Virus record (IMG/VR): IMGVR_UViG_3300048586_000098
Location: 1-23,034 of that record
Reading direction: 5' to 3' (one strand)
Length of the DNA stretch: 23,034 nucleotides
From: a virus
The translations under genes and the position numbers were made by a program. Shown piece by piece: positions 7,946 through 15,930 of this stretch (position 1 is its first letter; each line of letters begins with the position of its first letter). The notes beneath the pieces are model-generated. The model made no database searches. It was not told the DNA's origin and was given only the letters and a program-made list of their open reading frames with translations.

Positions 7946-8882
7946 ACTCTCGGCCGTTGTCGCGGCCATCCGCGCCCAGCCTTGGGCGATCATCCCCGAG
8001 TATCTGGCGGCGATCGAGGCAATCGCGGCGCGCGCGCTGGATGCTGATGTTCTCGAACTGCTGCGGCGCGACGGCCACGAGGCAAGCATCGGCGGCAGCT
8101 GGTCAGCCCTCGCGGCGGTCGGCGAGCGGCTTGAGGGCTCGGCACGATCGACGCACCGGGACGGCGCTGCGGTCATTCCGATGCTTGGCGCCATCTTCCC
8201 GCGGTCCAGCATGATCTCGGCGTCGGCGGACGGCACGTCGCTCGATTCCATGATGCGCGACATGCGCGTCGCGCAGGCCAGCGAACGGATCGATCGGATC
8301 GTGCTGCTGGTCGATAGCCCCGGCGGTGTCGTCTCCGGGCTCGGCGAGGCGGCCGACGCGATCCAGAGTTCCAGCAAGCCGGTGACAGCTTTTGTCACCG
8401 GTCAATGCGCTTCCGCCGCCTATTGGCTGTCCAGCCAAGCGGGCGAGATCGTGATGGATCGCTCGGCATATGCCGGATCGCTCGGCGTCGTCGCGACCAT
8501 TTCGCGGCAAGAGGCGCCCGGCGCGGACGGCCGGCGCAGCTATGAGATTGTCAGCACCGGCGCCCCGCACAAGCGGGCCGATCCGTCGACCGAGGAAGGG
8601 CGCGCTGCGCTTCAGGCGGATGTTGATGCGATGGAGGCCGTGTTCTTCGCCGATGTGGCGCGGGGTCGGAAAGTCAGCCTCGAGACGGTCCGCAATGAGT
8701 TTGGCAAGGGCGGCATGCTGGCCGCTGAAGCCGCGATCAAGGCCGGAATGGCTGATCGCATCGGGACGCTGGAAAGCGTCCTTTCCGCGAAATCTGGGCG
8801 CACCCGGATGAATACTGGGGGTCGCCGTGCGTTGGCCGCCGCCGAAGTGGAGATGCGGCTGCGGGCCGCTCAAGGAGTCTGA
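7935..8882 (+). CDS. S49-family (SppA-like) capsid maturation protease
   Basis: This 315-residue ClpP-fold serine peptidase has the S49 signatures: LLVDSPGG (125-131), the nucleophile region CASAAYW with probable catalytic Ser160, AGSLGVVA, and GAPHKRADP with probable general base Lys213. Residues 1-75 are an extra helical N-terminus. GGAG at 7924-7927 lies 7 nt before ATG 7935; the frame is open far upstream inside the portal gene, but there is no signal there. Family knowledge: placed between portal and capsid, these enzymes process the scaffold-like part of the capsid protein during head maturation. No separate scaffold gene is visible; the coiled-coil N-terminus of the capsid protein probably does that job. 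Confidence 0.94.
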   Translation: MRNELSAVVAAIRAQPWAIIPEYLAAIEAIAARALDADVLELLRRDGHEASIGGSWSALAAVGERLEGSARSTHRDGAAVIPMLGAIFPRSSMISASADGTSLDSMMRDMRVAQASERIDRIVLLVDSPGGVVSGLGEAADAIQSSSKPVTAFVTGQCASAAYWLSSQAGEIVMDRSAYAGSLGVVATISRQEAPGADGRRSYEIVSTGAPHKRADPSTEEGRAALQADVDAMEAVFFADVARGRKVSLETVRNEFGKGGMLAAEAAIKAGMADRIGTLESVLSAKSGRTRMNTGGRRALAAAEVEMRLRAAQGV

Positions 8883-8883
8883 A

Positions 8884-10188
8884 ATGGACAAGATCGCGAA
8901 GCTGAAGGCCCGCCGCGCGGGCATTCTCGAGAAGATGCAGGCCATCGTTGCGGCGGTGCCTGACGATGCGGAAATGACGGCGGATCAGAGCACCGAATTC
9001 GATGCCCTGAAAGCTGAAGACGACAAGGTTGCGGCAGAGCTGGCCCGGGCCGAGGATTTGGAACGCCGCCAAGCTGCAGCTGCCCGTCCCGCGCAGCCCC
9101 TGCCGGGCGTCACCGCGCCTGTTGCCGGTGCGCCCGCCCCGGCCGAGCCAAAGGAAAAGGGCCTGACCTTCGCCCGCATGCTGCGGACGGTGGTCGCCGC
9201 AGGTGGCAACGTGTTCCTGGCGCAGCAGATCGCTGAGGCCAATGGCGATTCCGGTCTGTTTGCCAACCAGAACATGGGGTCTGGTCAGGCTGGCGGCTTC
9301 CTGGTGCCGGAAGATGTTTCCAGCGAGGTCATCGAGCTGCTGCGCCCGGCCAGCGTTGTCATGGCGATGGGGCCGCGGGTCGTTCAGATGCCGAACGGGA
9401 ACCTGACGACCAACCGCCGCGCGACCGGCGCGACCTTCGGCTATTCCGGGGAACAGGAGGATTTTCCCGCGACCGGCTATGCCTATGGTCAGATGAAGCT
9501 GTCGGCCAAGAAGCTCTCGGGCATCATTCCGATCTCGAACGACCTTCTGAACGCCGCCGGCGTGGCCATCGACCGCATGATCCGCGACGATGTCGTCATG
9601 GATGCCGCCCAAGTACAGGATCGGTACTTCCTGCGCGGTGTCGGGACCGAGAATTCGCCGCGCGGCCTGCGTTGGCAGCATCTGGGCACGCCATTCGAGG
9701 CCACCCATGTTCTGGTGATGACGGCAAGTCCGACGATCCAGACCGTGGACAACGACCTCGGTCGCTTGGAATTGGCCCTGGGCAATGCCAATGTTGTCTG
9801 GACATCGGCGCATTGGGTGATGTCGCCGCGGACCGCGATGTTCCTCACCAACCTGCGCGACGGGAACGGCAACAAGGTTTACCCGGAAATGTCGGACGGG
9901 ATGCTGCGTCGGAAGCGGGTGCACGTCACCACCGAGATTCCGGACAACCTCGGCGCTGGCACCCACTCGGAAATCATGCTGGTGGCGCCGCAGCATGTCG
10001 TGGTCGGCGAGCACACCGGCATGGAAGTCGCCCTGTCGACCGAAGCTGCCTACAAGGATGCCAGCGGCACGATGCAGGCGGCGTTCTCGCGCGATGAAAC
10101 CCTGCTGCGCCTCAAGATGCAGCATGACATCGGCCTGCGCCATCTGCCGGCGGTTTCGATCCTCACCGGCGTGACCTGGACGCCCTGA
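8884..10188 (+). CDS. HK97-fold major capsid protein
   Basis: This 434-residue protein builds the head. Residues 1-67 are a charged coiled coil (KIAKLKARRAGILEK onward), the likely delta/scaffolding domain removed by the upstream protease. After a Pro/Ala linker comes the HK97 fold, with hallmarks GGFLVPEDVSSEVIELLR, VVQMPNGNLTTNRRA, KKLSGIIPISNDLL and DRYFLRGVGTENSPRGL. AAGGAG at 8872-8877 lies 6 nt before ATG 8884 and decides the start; an in-frame ATG-like start at 8827 falls inside the protease gene. The protease and capsid genes are separated by only one base. A strong hairpin follows the stop. Confidence 0.97.
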   Translation: MDKIAKLKARRAGILEKMQAIVAAVPDDAEMTADQSTEFDALKAEDDKVAAELARAEDLERRQAAAARPAQPLPGVTAPVAGAPAPAEPKEKGLTFARMLRTVVAAGGNVFLAQQIAEANGDSGLFANQNMGSGQAGGFLVPEDVSSEVIELLRPASVVMAMGPRVVQMPNGNLTTNRRATGATFGYSGEQEDFPATGYAYGQMKLSAKKLSGIIPISNDLLNAAGVAIDRMIRDDVVMDAAQVQDRYFLRGVGTENSPRGLRWQHLGTPFEATHVLVMTASPTIQTVDNDLGRLELALGNANVVWTSAHWVMSPRTAMFLTNLRDGNGNKVYPEMSDGMLRRKRVHVTTEIPDNLGAGTHSEIMLVAPQHVVVGEHTGMEVALSTEAAYKDASGTMQAAFSRDETLLRLKMQHDIGLRHLPAVSILTGVTWTP

Positions 10189-10192
10189 GCCT

Positions 10193-10213
10193 AGGGGCGG
10201 CATCGCCCCTTTC
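10193..10213 (+). terminator. Hairpin terminator after the capsid gene
   Basis: AGGGGCG (10193-10199), a GCAT loop and CGCCCCT (10204-10210) form a tight 7-bp GC-rich stem followed by a short pyrimidine tract (TTTCCTCCC). It lies 5 nt after the capsid stop and 47 nt before the next start. The T-run is short, so it probably terminates only part of transcription and would raise capsid mRNA relative to downstream genes. Confidence 0.65.
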
Positions 10214-10259
10214 CTCCCTTTGGCATCAACGCCCCTGAGTGGGGTAATGGAGACTGAAC

Positions 10260-10721
10260 ATGACCACGCAGATCCGCAGCATCGGAGATCTCATCTCCGT
10301 GCGCCGCGCTGCTGCCAACACCGCCGTGACGGCGGGGGGCGGTGGCGACAACACCGAAGTGGTGGGGGTCATCCTCGACCGCGCCGCTCTTGGTTTTCCG
10401 CAATCCTGTGTCGTGGCGATCCCGTTCACGGCCACCCTTGCGGCCACCCAAACGCTGACCATCGCCTGGGACATGGACGAGGGTGACGCCTCGAACCTGT
10501 CTGATGCCGAGGTGCTGATCAGCGCCGCAGCGCAGGTGGTGGCCACTGGCCCCGCAGGTGGTGGCACCGTGACCGGCACCTTCGAAGCCAACGTGAAGCT
10601 CGGCGGGGCTGGTCGCTATGTGCGGCTGAATTTCACGCCGAACCTGTCGGCATCTGGCACTGATACCGCAGCCCTCTCGGCGGTTATCGCTTTCGGCGGC
10701 GCGGACCGCTTGCCGCAATGA
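10260..10721 (+). CDS. Putative head decoration / structural protein
   Basis: This 153-residue protein is rich in Ala, Thr, Gly and Val with alternating beta-strand-like patterns (FTATLAATQTLTIAWDMD, VRLNFTPNLS). It has no catalytic motif, signal peptide or membrane segment. GGAG eleven bases before the ATG supports the start. It sits directly after the major capsid gene, the usual place for decoration or capsid-stabilising proteins. That function is inferred from position and composition only; I do not recognise the family. The stop overlaps the next start as ATGA. Confidence 0.75.
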   Translation: MTTQIRSIGDLISVRRAAANTAVTAGGGGDNTEVVGVILDRAALGFPQSCVVAIPFTATLAATQTLTIAWDMDEGDASNLSDAEVLISAAAQVVATGPAGGGTVTGTFEANVKLGGAGRYVRLNFTPNLSASGTDTAALSAVIAFGGADRLPQ

Positions 10722-10996
10722 AGTGCGTTCGCTTTATCCGCTCCCACCTGATGTATCAGCCCGGCGAGACCGCCGGGTTTGATGACGCGGTGGCGGACGC
10801 CCTCATTGCCCAAGGCCGTGCCATCGACCTGGCTGCGGCGGAAGCTGCTGATCTTGCCGCTGCCGAAGCCGAAGCCAGGGAAGCTGCCGACAAGGCTGCT
10901 GCTGAAGCCGCCGACAAGGCCGCTGCTGAAGCCGCTGCCAAGGAAACCGCCGACAAGGCCGCGCGCGGCAAAGACGGTAAGCCTGGGGAGGCCTGA
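10718..10996 (+). CDS. Small Ala-rich coiled-coil protein of the head-tail junction region
   Basis: This 92-residue protein has two parts. Residues 1-40 (FIRSHLMYQPGETAGFDD, then ADALIAQGRAID) match a short motif common in small proteins between capsid and connector genes of HK97-like phages, with the pattern 'Y-x-x-G-E-x-A-G-F ... A-x-x-L-x-x-x-G-x-A'. Residues 42-85 are an Ala/Glu/Lys repeat that should form a long helix. A 24-nt DNA tandem repeat underlies it. The function is unknown. The start overlaps the upstream stop by 4 nt (ATGA), so translation is coupled. Confidence 0.8.
   Translation: MKCVRFIRSHLMYQPGETAGFDDAVADALIAQGRAIDLAAAEAADLAAAEAEAREAADKAAAEAADKAAAEAAAKETADKAARGKDGKPGEA
10880..10951 (+). 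repeat. 24-nt coding tandem repeat (8-residue EAADKAAA unit)
   Basis: Two adjacent 24-nt units at 10880-10903 and 10904-10927 differ at only a few third-codon positions and encode EAADKAAA twice. A third, decayed unit follows. The repeat lengthens the Ala-rich helix of the small protein and could change copy number by slippage without breaking the frame. Confidence 0.75.
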
Positions 10997-10998
10997 GA

Positions 10999-11571
10999 AT
11001 GCGTCTGACACTCGCCACGGCCCCCGCCCAGACACCGATCTCGGTTGAAGAAGCGAAGCGTCAGTGCCGGATCACCTTCAATGACGAAGACGATGTGATC
11101 GCCGGGATTGTCGATTCCGTGGTGAGCTATCTCGATGGCCCGGAAGGCGTGCTCGGCCGGGCCATCGTGACTCAGGTTTGGCAGCTTGAATTGGCGGCCT
11201 GGCCGTCCTGTCTGGTTTTGCCGGTCGAGCCAGTGCAGAGCGTCACGGTGTCCTATCTCGACACCAGTGGCACGGCGCAGAACCTGTCCGATGCGTCGTT
11301 CTATCTGTCATCCTGGCCAAGACAGCCAAGTGAGTTGCACTGGGCCAAGGGTGTCACGCTGCCCGATGTTTCGGCCACCGCACCTTTCCCGGTCATCATC
11401 CGGATGACCGCGGGCTATGGCGCCGCAACGTCCACGCCGGCGGCAATCAAGCGCGCCATGCTTATGCTTACCGAGCACTGGTACAACAACCGGGGCCTGA
11501 TTGGCGATCGAACAGCGGAGCTTCCTCTTTCAGTCGGCGCCCTGATCGCGCCATATCGCAGGATGCTGTGA
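10999..11571 (+). CDS. Head-tail connector protein (phiE125 gp8 / HK97 gp6-like)
   Basis: This 190-residue protein matches the phiE125 gp8-type connector: the start LATAPAQTPISVEEAKRQCR, an early helical bundle (DEDDVIAGIVDSVVSYLDG), the VTQVWQLELAAWP strand, LPVEPVQSVTVSYLD, and the C-terminal helix with AIKRAMLMLTEHWYNNRG. Such proteins form the ring below the portal that joins head and tail. The Trp/Tyr-Asn-Asn-Arg helix near the end is characteristic. It starts 2 nt after the previous stop and overlaps the next start by 1 nt. Confidence 0.92.
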   Translation: MRLTLATAPAQTPISVEEAKRQCRITFNDEDDVIAGIVDSVVSYLDGPEGVLGRAIVTQVWQLELAAWPSCLVLPVEPVQSVTVSYLDTSGTAQNLSDASFYLSSWPRQPSELHWAKGVTLPDVSATAPFPVIIRMTAGYGAATSTPAAIKRAMLMLTEHWYNNRGLIGDRTAELPLSVGALIAPYRRML

Positions 11572-11909
11572 TGCAGACTGGTGATCTGACATTCGATCTC
11601 GCCTTCGATGCACCGATTTCGGCGCAGAACGGCCAAGGTGGAATGCTGCAAGGCTGGTTCTCGCAATATCAGTGCGCCGCGCATGTGCGCTTTCTGCGCG
11701 CGACAGAGACCGTCATCGCCTCACGGTTGGCTGGCCGTCAGCCCGTGGTCATCACTGTGCGCAACTGCGCTGCAGCGCGGGCTGTGACCGTTGATTGGCG
11801 GATCCGCGATGTGCGTTCAGCGCTGATATTCAACGTCCGCGTGGCTCCGGTTCCGTCGCAGGATCGTGCCTGGCTGGAGATCATGGCGGAAAGCGGGGTG
11901 CCGGTATGA
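11571..11909 (+). CDS. Phage head-tail adaptor / head closure protein
   Basis: This 112-residue protein fits the head-tail joining family (Phage_H_T_join type, like SPP1 gp16): mostly beta, with the sequence order AHVRFLRATETVIASRLAGRQPVVITVRNC, then VDWRIRDVRSALIFNVR, then AWLEIMAESGV. The 'R-G-x-R-Y/F-x-I' style core is visible as DWRIRDVR. ATG 11571 shares its A with the preceding TGA; a GTG one codon earlier is possible. The next gene overlaps by ATGA. The neighbours (connector before, tail-completion protein after) match the canonical order. Confidence 0.87.
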   Translation: MQTGDLTFDLAFDAPISAQNGQGGMLQGWFSQYQCAAHVRFLRATETVIASRLAGRQPVVITVRNCAAARAVTVDWRIRDVRSALIFNVRVAPVPSQDRAWLEIMAESGVPV

Positions 11910-12310
11910 GCGAAAGCAACGCCCTGCAGCGTCTGATCTTCGAACGGCTGTCGAGCTTCGCCGCAGTGACCGCGATTGTCGGCACCCGCATCGCGGATGC
12001 GCCGCCGTCGACGTTGGCGCAGCCGTCCATCACCTTCGGCCCGTCCGATGTGGTGCCCGAGGACTTCACCTGCTTTTCGGGTCGGGTTGAGACGATCCAG
12101 ATCGATTGCTGGTCCGAGGCGCAGGACGGCAAGCGCGAGGTCAAGGCGCTGACAGATGCGGTCTACAAGGCCCTGCACCTCTACAATGCCGAGCCCGTCA
12201 GCGGCGCGCTGGTGCTGATGCGTGTAGGCCTTATGCGGGTTCTCGATGATCCGAAAGGAGGGTTCCATGGCATCGTGCAGGTGGAATGCGAGATGGAGGA
12301 TGCCGAGTAA
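11906..12310 (+). CDS. DUF3168-type tail completion / terminator protein
   Basis: This 134-residue protein matches the DUF3168 family (SPP1 gp17-like): a N-terminal helix with LQRLIFERLSS, then AIVGTRIADAPPS, ITFGPSDVVPED, TIQIDCWSEAQDGKREVKAL and a final strand with VQVECEME. These proteins cap the tail tube and dock it to the connector. The ATG overlaps the previous stop by 4 nt. The order adaptor, then this protein, then HK97-gp10-like is shuffled among siphophages but always in this block. Confidence 0.9.
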   Translation: MSESNALQRLIFERLSSFAAVTAIVGTRIADAPPSTLAQPSITFGPSDVVPEDFTCFSGRVETIQIDCWSEAQDGKREVKALTDAVYKALHLYNAEPVSGALVLMRVGLMRVLDDPKGGFHGIVQVECEMEDAE

Positions 12311-12714
12311 TGGTGCAGGGCCTCGATCGACTGAATGCACGGTTCAACGCTATTCCCAAGCGCGTCCGCGATGCCGCCGAAAAGGAACTGGAACGCAGCG
12401 CTGCCGAGATCGTCGCCACGATGAAGCGGTTTGCCAGTCGGGGGCGCACGGGAAAGATGGCCGACAGCATCGGCTGGACCTGGGGCGATGCGCCGGCGGG
12501 CACGATGAAAGTCGGTTCGGTCGGTGGCAAGGTCTATGGTTCCATGTCCATCACGATCTATGCCGGTGGCAAGGAAGCCTTCTATGCCACCTATCAGGAG
12601 TTCGGCACGAAAGAGATGCGGGCACACCCGTTCTTTTTCCCGGCATGGCGCGCGCACAAGAAGAAGGTCAATGCCCGCCTGAAACGGGCAATGACCAAGG
12701 CGATCAAGTCCTGA
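12310..12714 (+). CDS. HK97-gp10-like head-tail / tail-completion protein
   Basis: This 134-residue protein matches the HK97 gp10 family: N-terminal LDRLNARFNAIPKRVRDAAEKELERSA-type helix, then the GRTGKMADSIGW motif, and the C-terminal signature YATYQEFGTKEMRAHPFFFPAW followed by a basic helix. The start ATG shares its A with the preceding TAA. Family members act at the head-tail interface during tail attachment. The assignment is strong because the E-F-G-T-x-x-M-x-A-x-P-F motif is diagnostic. Confidence 0.94.
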   Translation: MVQGLDRLNARFNAIPKRVRDAAEKELERSAAEIVATMKRFASRGRTGKMADSIGWTWGDAPAGTMKVGSVGGKVYGSMSITIYAGGKEAFYATYQEFGTKEMRAHPFFFPAWRAHKKKVNARLKRAMTKAIKS

Positions 12715-12718
12715 TCCC

Positions 12719-12891
12719 ATGAAAATCCTGATCCTCGCCCCTGCTGACTATCGGTCAGCGGCGGGGTGACGCTTGCCTTCACGGCAGGTTCAACCGTTTC
12801 CGTGCCGCGCCACATTGCAAAGGCGCTGGTCGCGGAAGGCAAAGCCGAGGCCATCCCGGCGAAACGTAAACCCGCCATCAAAGGAGACTGA
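12719..12891 (+). pseudogene. Small phage gene with a frame disruption
   Basis: ATG 12719 encodes MKILILAPADYRSAAG and stops at TGA 12767-12769. Directly behind, in another frame, coding resumes as VTLAFTAGSTVSVPRHIA, then KALVAEGKAEAI, ending at TGA 12889-12891. Joined, the parts give a plausible protein of about 57 residues with the same general pattern as the small protein at 10718 (short strand, AG, V-P, then A-x-A-L-x-x-x-G-x-A). The break lies at the GGGG run 12763-12766; reading one of those G bases twice would restore the frame. Possible causes are a natural one-base loss, a sequencing or assembly error, or -1 ribosomal slippage. The 5' part lacks a strong ribosome site, but it begins 4 nt after the preceding stop, so coupling is possible. 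Confidence 0.6.
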
Positions 12892-12894
12892 CCT

Positions 12895-13344
12895 ATGGCG
12901 ACCGGCAGACAGACGACCCGCCTGATTGTCCAGCTGGGCAATGGGGCTACCCCGACCGAAGTTTTCGCGCACACCTGCGGCAGCAATACCTACAACGTGA
13001 AGCTGACCAACAACTTGGGCGAGCACACGGTCATGGATTGCGATGACCCTCTGGATGTTCCCGCGGTTATCCTTCGCCATCTGGAGAGCCAAGACACCAG
13101 CGTAACCATCGCGGGCATGGTCACCACAGAGGCTTGGCCGGTCTGGCGCGCATGGGCCGACACCGCCGCCGAAAAGAACATCCGCATCCTCATGGATGAG
13201 AGCCTTGCCAACAATGGCGGCTACTGGACCCTGCCCGCGCTCCTCGGCGAGTTGGAGCTGGTCAAGGAAAGCTCGGGCAAGGTCCAGTTCACCGCTACGA
13301 TCTCTGGCGCTGGCCAGCGCGTCTGGACTGCGGCGGCCGCCTGA
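12895..13344 (+). CDS. Major tail tube protein
   Basis: This 149-residue protein resembles siphophage tail tube proteins of the TP901/HK97 type: a beta-rich layout with EVFAHTCGSNTYNVKLTNNLGEH-like strands, a central Trp-rich segment, LANNGGYWTLPALLGELEL and a terminal strand VQFTATISGAGQRVW. AAGGAG at 12881-12886 lies 8 nt before the ATG and is the strongest ribosome site of the tail block, fitting a highly expressed structural protein. It ends overlapping the next start by 1 nt. Confidence 0.88.
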   Translation: MATGRQTTRLIVQLGNGATPTEVFAHTCGSNTYNVKLTNNLGEHTVMDCDDPLDVPAVILRHLESQDTSVTIAGMVTTEAWPVWRAWADTAAEKNIRILMDESLANNGGYWTLPALLGELELVKESSGKVQFTATISGAGQRVWTAAAA

Positions 13345-13904
13345 TGGAGCTGATCAGGGAATGGGCGGGGCGCGAGAGGCTTTTTGCGCTCCGGGTCGGC
13401 GATGTTCTTGACCTTGAGCAGGCCTGTGGCACCGGCAAGGAACGTGCCGCGATCGGTGCGATCTTCATGTCGGTCGGCACCGGTCGTTTCGGCGCTGGCG
13501 AGATCTACCACACGATCCGTCTTGCGCTGATCGGTGGTGGGCTCGAGCGTCTGAAGGCCGACCATCTGATGCGAGAGTATTTCGATAAGAAGCCATACCT
13601 CGCCCACGCCTCGCTCGCCATGGACATCCTGACCGCCCTGATGGCTGGGATCGAGCCATCGGAGGGCGAAGTCGGTGGGGATCCGAAACCCCTGAAATTC
13701 AGCGAGGTTTCGCAGATCTGCCAGACCTTCCACATGTCGCCCAATGACCTGCGGGCGATGCGGTACGACGACTTCGTCAACATGATCCGGGGCTTCAACG
13801 CCGGGTCGAAGCGGAAAGTCGAATTCCTCTCAGACGAGGAATTCGCCGACATCCTCGCCAAATACGAGCCGGAGGCACTGGAGAATGGCAAAGCAGACGG
13901 CTGA
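13344..13904 (+). CDS. GTA-gp10-like tail assembly protein fused to a chaperone-like C-terminus
   Basis: Residues 1-105 match the 'gene transfer agent family protein' (GTA gp10 type): LREWAGRERLFAL-like start (here IREWAGRERLFALRVGD), LDLEQACGTG, FGAGEIYHTIRLALIGGG and the following helix. After an acidic linker (residues 105-120), residues 120-155 (SEVSQICQTFHMSPNDLRAM, then FVNMIRGFN) resemble the second tail assembly chaperone that in GTA-like phages is usually a separate small gene. In this position such proteins bind the tape measure before tail tube assembly. Both parts are one continuous frame of 186 codons, so no ribosomal frameshift is needed. The start shares one base with the previous stop, and the end overlaps the tape measure by 20 nt. 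Confidence 0.82.
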   Translation: MELIREWAGRERLFALRVGDVLDLEQACGTGKERAAIGAIFMSVGTGRFGAGEIYHTIRLALIGGGLERLKADHLMREYFDKKPYLAHASLAMDILTALMAGIEPSEGEVGGDPKPLKFSEVSQICQTFHMSPNDLRAMRYDDFVNMIRGFNAGSKRKVEFLSDEEFADILAKYEPEALENGKADG

Positions 13905-15930
13905 CGAGGCGCTTGTCGTCCGGCTGGAGGCCACCCTCGCCAAGTTCGAAGGCCAGATGAAGCGGGCGCAGGCGGTCACCAATCAGACCTCGACCGGCAT
14001 GGAAAATCGCTTCGGCGCGGCCAGCCGCAAGATGGCCGCTGATGCTGATCGCGCGGCTAAGTCGGTCTCGCGTATCGGTGGCGGTCGATCTGCCATGATC
14101 CAGAACATGAGCTTTCAGCTGCAGGACGTCGCCGTGCAAATGGCAAGCGGTACCAGTGCCTCGCGCGCGCTCAGCCAGCAGCTTCCGCAGCTGCTGAGTG
14201 GGTTTGGGGCGTTGGGTGCGGTCGTCGGCCTTGCAGCTGCCGCTGGCATCCCTCTGATCTCGATGCTGATCGGCGCGGGTGACGAGGCGGTTTCTCTGGA
14301 CGATGCGATCAAGGGGCTGACGCAAGCGTCCAGCGATTATCGCGATGCGGTGGAGTCTGTTCTGACGCCCATGGGCGAGATGTATGCCAAGTTCGGCCAG
14401 AACGCCGAAGCTGCCCGTGAAATTCAGGAAGTCATGCTGCAGCTGGCGAAGGTCCGGCTCTCTGACAGCATCGCCAAGGTCGGACAAGGCGTTGAAGACG
14501 AACTCGGCGGTCTGCAATCCATGGTCGATGAGTACCGGTATCTGCAAGATGTCGAGATGAAGACACCCGGCATGGAATATGCTGCTGCGGATGCCATGAA
14601 GGACATCATTTCCGATATCCGCGAAGAGTGGGGCATGACCTATGACGAGGCGGCGCGGGTCGCGGACGCCATCGATCAGATGAACACGGCGCTGGCCAGC
14701 GGGGATGAACAGGCCAAGGCCGAGGCGATGAAGGAGATGGCCCTCGCGCTCGGAGATGGCCTCGACAACGGGATTGGCCTGTCGGAAGAAAGCCAAGCCC
14801 TGCTGGACAATACGGCCCGCGCAGCGATCGAGCAGCAGAGTTTTGCAGCCCAGACAGCAGATGCGGCCCGAAGCGCACAGGACATCGCCAATGCCCCGAT
14901 CGCGGGGAACATCGGCGCCGGCGCAGATCAAGCGGGTCGCCTGGCAGGGAACATGGCCGCCGCTGCCGATGCCGCGAGAATGCTCGCGGCACAGCAGTCC
15001 TTGGCGGACAAGGGCAAAGTATATTCTGGTCGTGGTGGAGATCCACGCACATCCAACCAGCAGGGCTATGGCGAGTTCGGGCGGGACAACCTGGATACGA
15101 TCATCACCGATGAACGCAAACGCCTGAGCGGCGGCAGCGGCGGCAAGGGTGGTGGCGGGTCCAATCGCGACGAGTATGCGTCCGCGATCGAGAATGTGCA
15201 GAAGCGCATCGACACGATGAAGGCCGAGACGGCGGCATATCTGGAGGCGGCGAGCGCCCAGAACCTTTATGGCGATGCGGCGGAATATGCCAAGCAGAAG
15301 GCCGTCCTGCTGATCGCCGCGCAGGAAGAGGGCAAGGCCATCACGCCCGAACTGTCGGCACAGATCGAGGAACAGGCCCGCGCATATGCACAGGCAGCTC
15401 TCGAGGCCGAGAATGCCAAGGAGAAGATGGATGAGATCGCCGATGCCAGCGAGCGCGGCAAGGATGCCCTTGGCGAGGTCTTTGGCTCGATTCTCGAGGG
15501 ATCTGACGCGGCCAGAAAGGCCATTGCCAACCTGCTGATGGAGATTGCGAAGGCTCAGATGATGAAAGGCGTCTTCGGTCTGATCGACTCGATGCCTGGT
15601 GGCGGCGCCATTACTCAGGCCATCGGCGGGGCGATGTCATTCGATGGTGGCGGCTATACGGGCGGCGGTTCCAGGTCTGGCGGACTGGATGGCAAGGGCG
15701 GCTTTCTCGCCATGCTCCACCCGCGCGAAACGGTGGTCGACCATACGAAAGGCCAGCGCGGTGCATCTGGTCCTTCCAGCGTGGCAATCAACGTCAACGT
15801 GGCCGGCGCGCGCGGCAATGCGGAGATCGAGCAAATGGTCGCCTCCGGCGTTCGTCAGGGCATTGCTCAGTACGATCGGCAAATGCCGGATCGACAGAAG
15901 AGCATCGTTCGTGACGGAAGGCGGCGCTAA
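13885..15930 (+). CDS. Tail tape measure protein
   Basis: This 681-residue protein sets tail length. It starts with a predicted coiled coil (EALVVRLEATLAKFEGQMKR), has a hydrophobic segment at about residues 101-130 (LSGFGALGAVVGLAAAAGIP), long Ala-rich helical regions to about residue 400, a Gly/Ser linker (SGGSGGKGGGG) and a second helical region. The C-terminal FDGGGYTGGG, then FLAMLHPRETVVDH is the usual tape-measure ending. The family's rule of roughly 1.5 angstroms per residue suggests a tail near 100 nm. GGAGG at 13871-13875 supports the start, which overlaps the chaperone end. Confidence 0.94.
   Translation: MAKQTADEALVVRLEATLAKFEGQMKRAQAVTNQTSTGMENRFGAASRKMAADADRAAKSVSRIGGGRSAMIQNMSFQLQDVAVQMASGTSASRALSQQLPQLLSGFGALGAVVGLAAAAGIPLISMLIGAGDEAVSLDDAIKGLTQASSDYRDAVESVLTPMGEMYAKFGQNAEAAREIQEVMLQLAKVRLSDSIAKVGQGVEDELGGLQSMVDEYRYLQDVEMKTPGMEYAAADAMKDIISDIREEWGMTYDEAARVADAIDQMNTALASGDEQAKAEAMKEMALALGDGLDNGIGLSEESQALLDNTARAAIEQQSFAAQTADAARSAQDIANAPIAGNIGAGADQAGRLAGNMAAAADAARMLAAQQSLADKGKVYSGRGGDPRTSNQQGYGEFGRDNLDTIITDERKRLSGGSGGKGGGGSNRDEYASAIENVQKRIDTMKAETAAYLEAASAQNLYGDAAEYAKQKAVLLIAAQEEGKAITPELSAQIEEQARAYAQAALEAENAKEKMDEIADASERGKDALGEVFGSILEGSDAARKAIANLLMEIAKAQMMKGVFGLIDSMPGGGAITQAIGGAMSFDGGGYTGGGSRSGGLDGKGGFLAMLHPRETVVDHTKGQRGASGPSSVAINVNVAGARGNAEIEQMVASGVRQGIAQYDRQMPDRQKSIVRDGRRR

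Noticed and set aside
8737-10203. 488-codon - strand frame opposite the capsid gene
   Set aside because: It is antisense to an unambiguous capsid gene; long antisense frames are expected in GC-rich coding DNA, and the product looks like a His/Arg/Gly-rich shadow.
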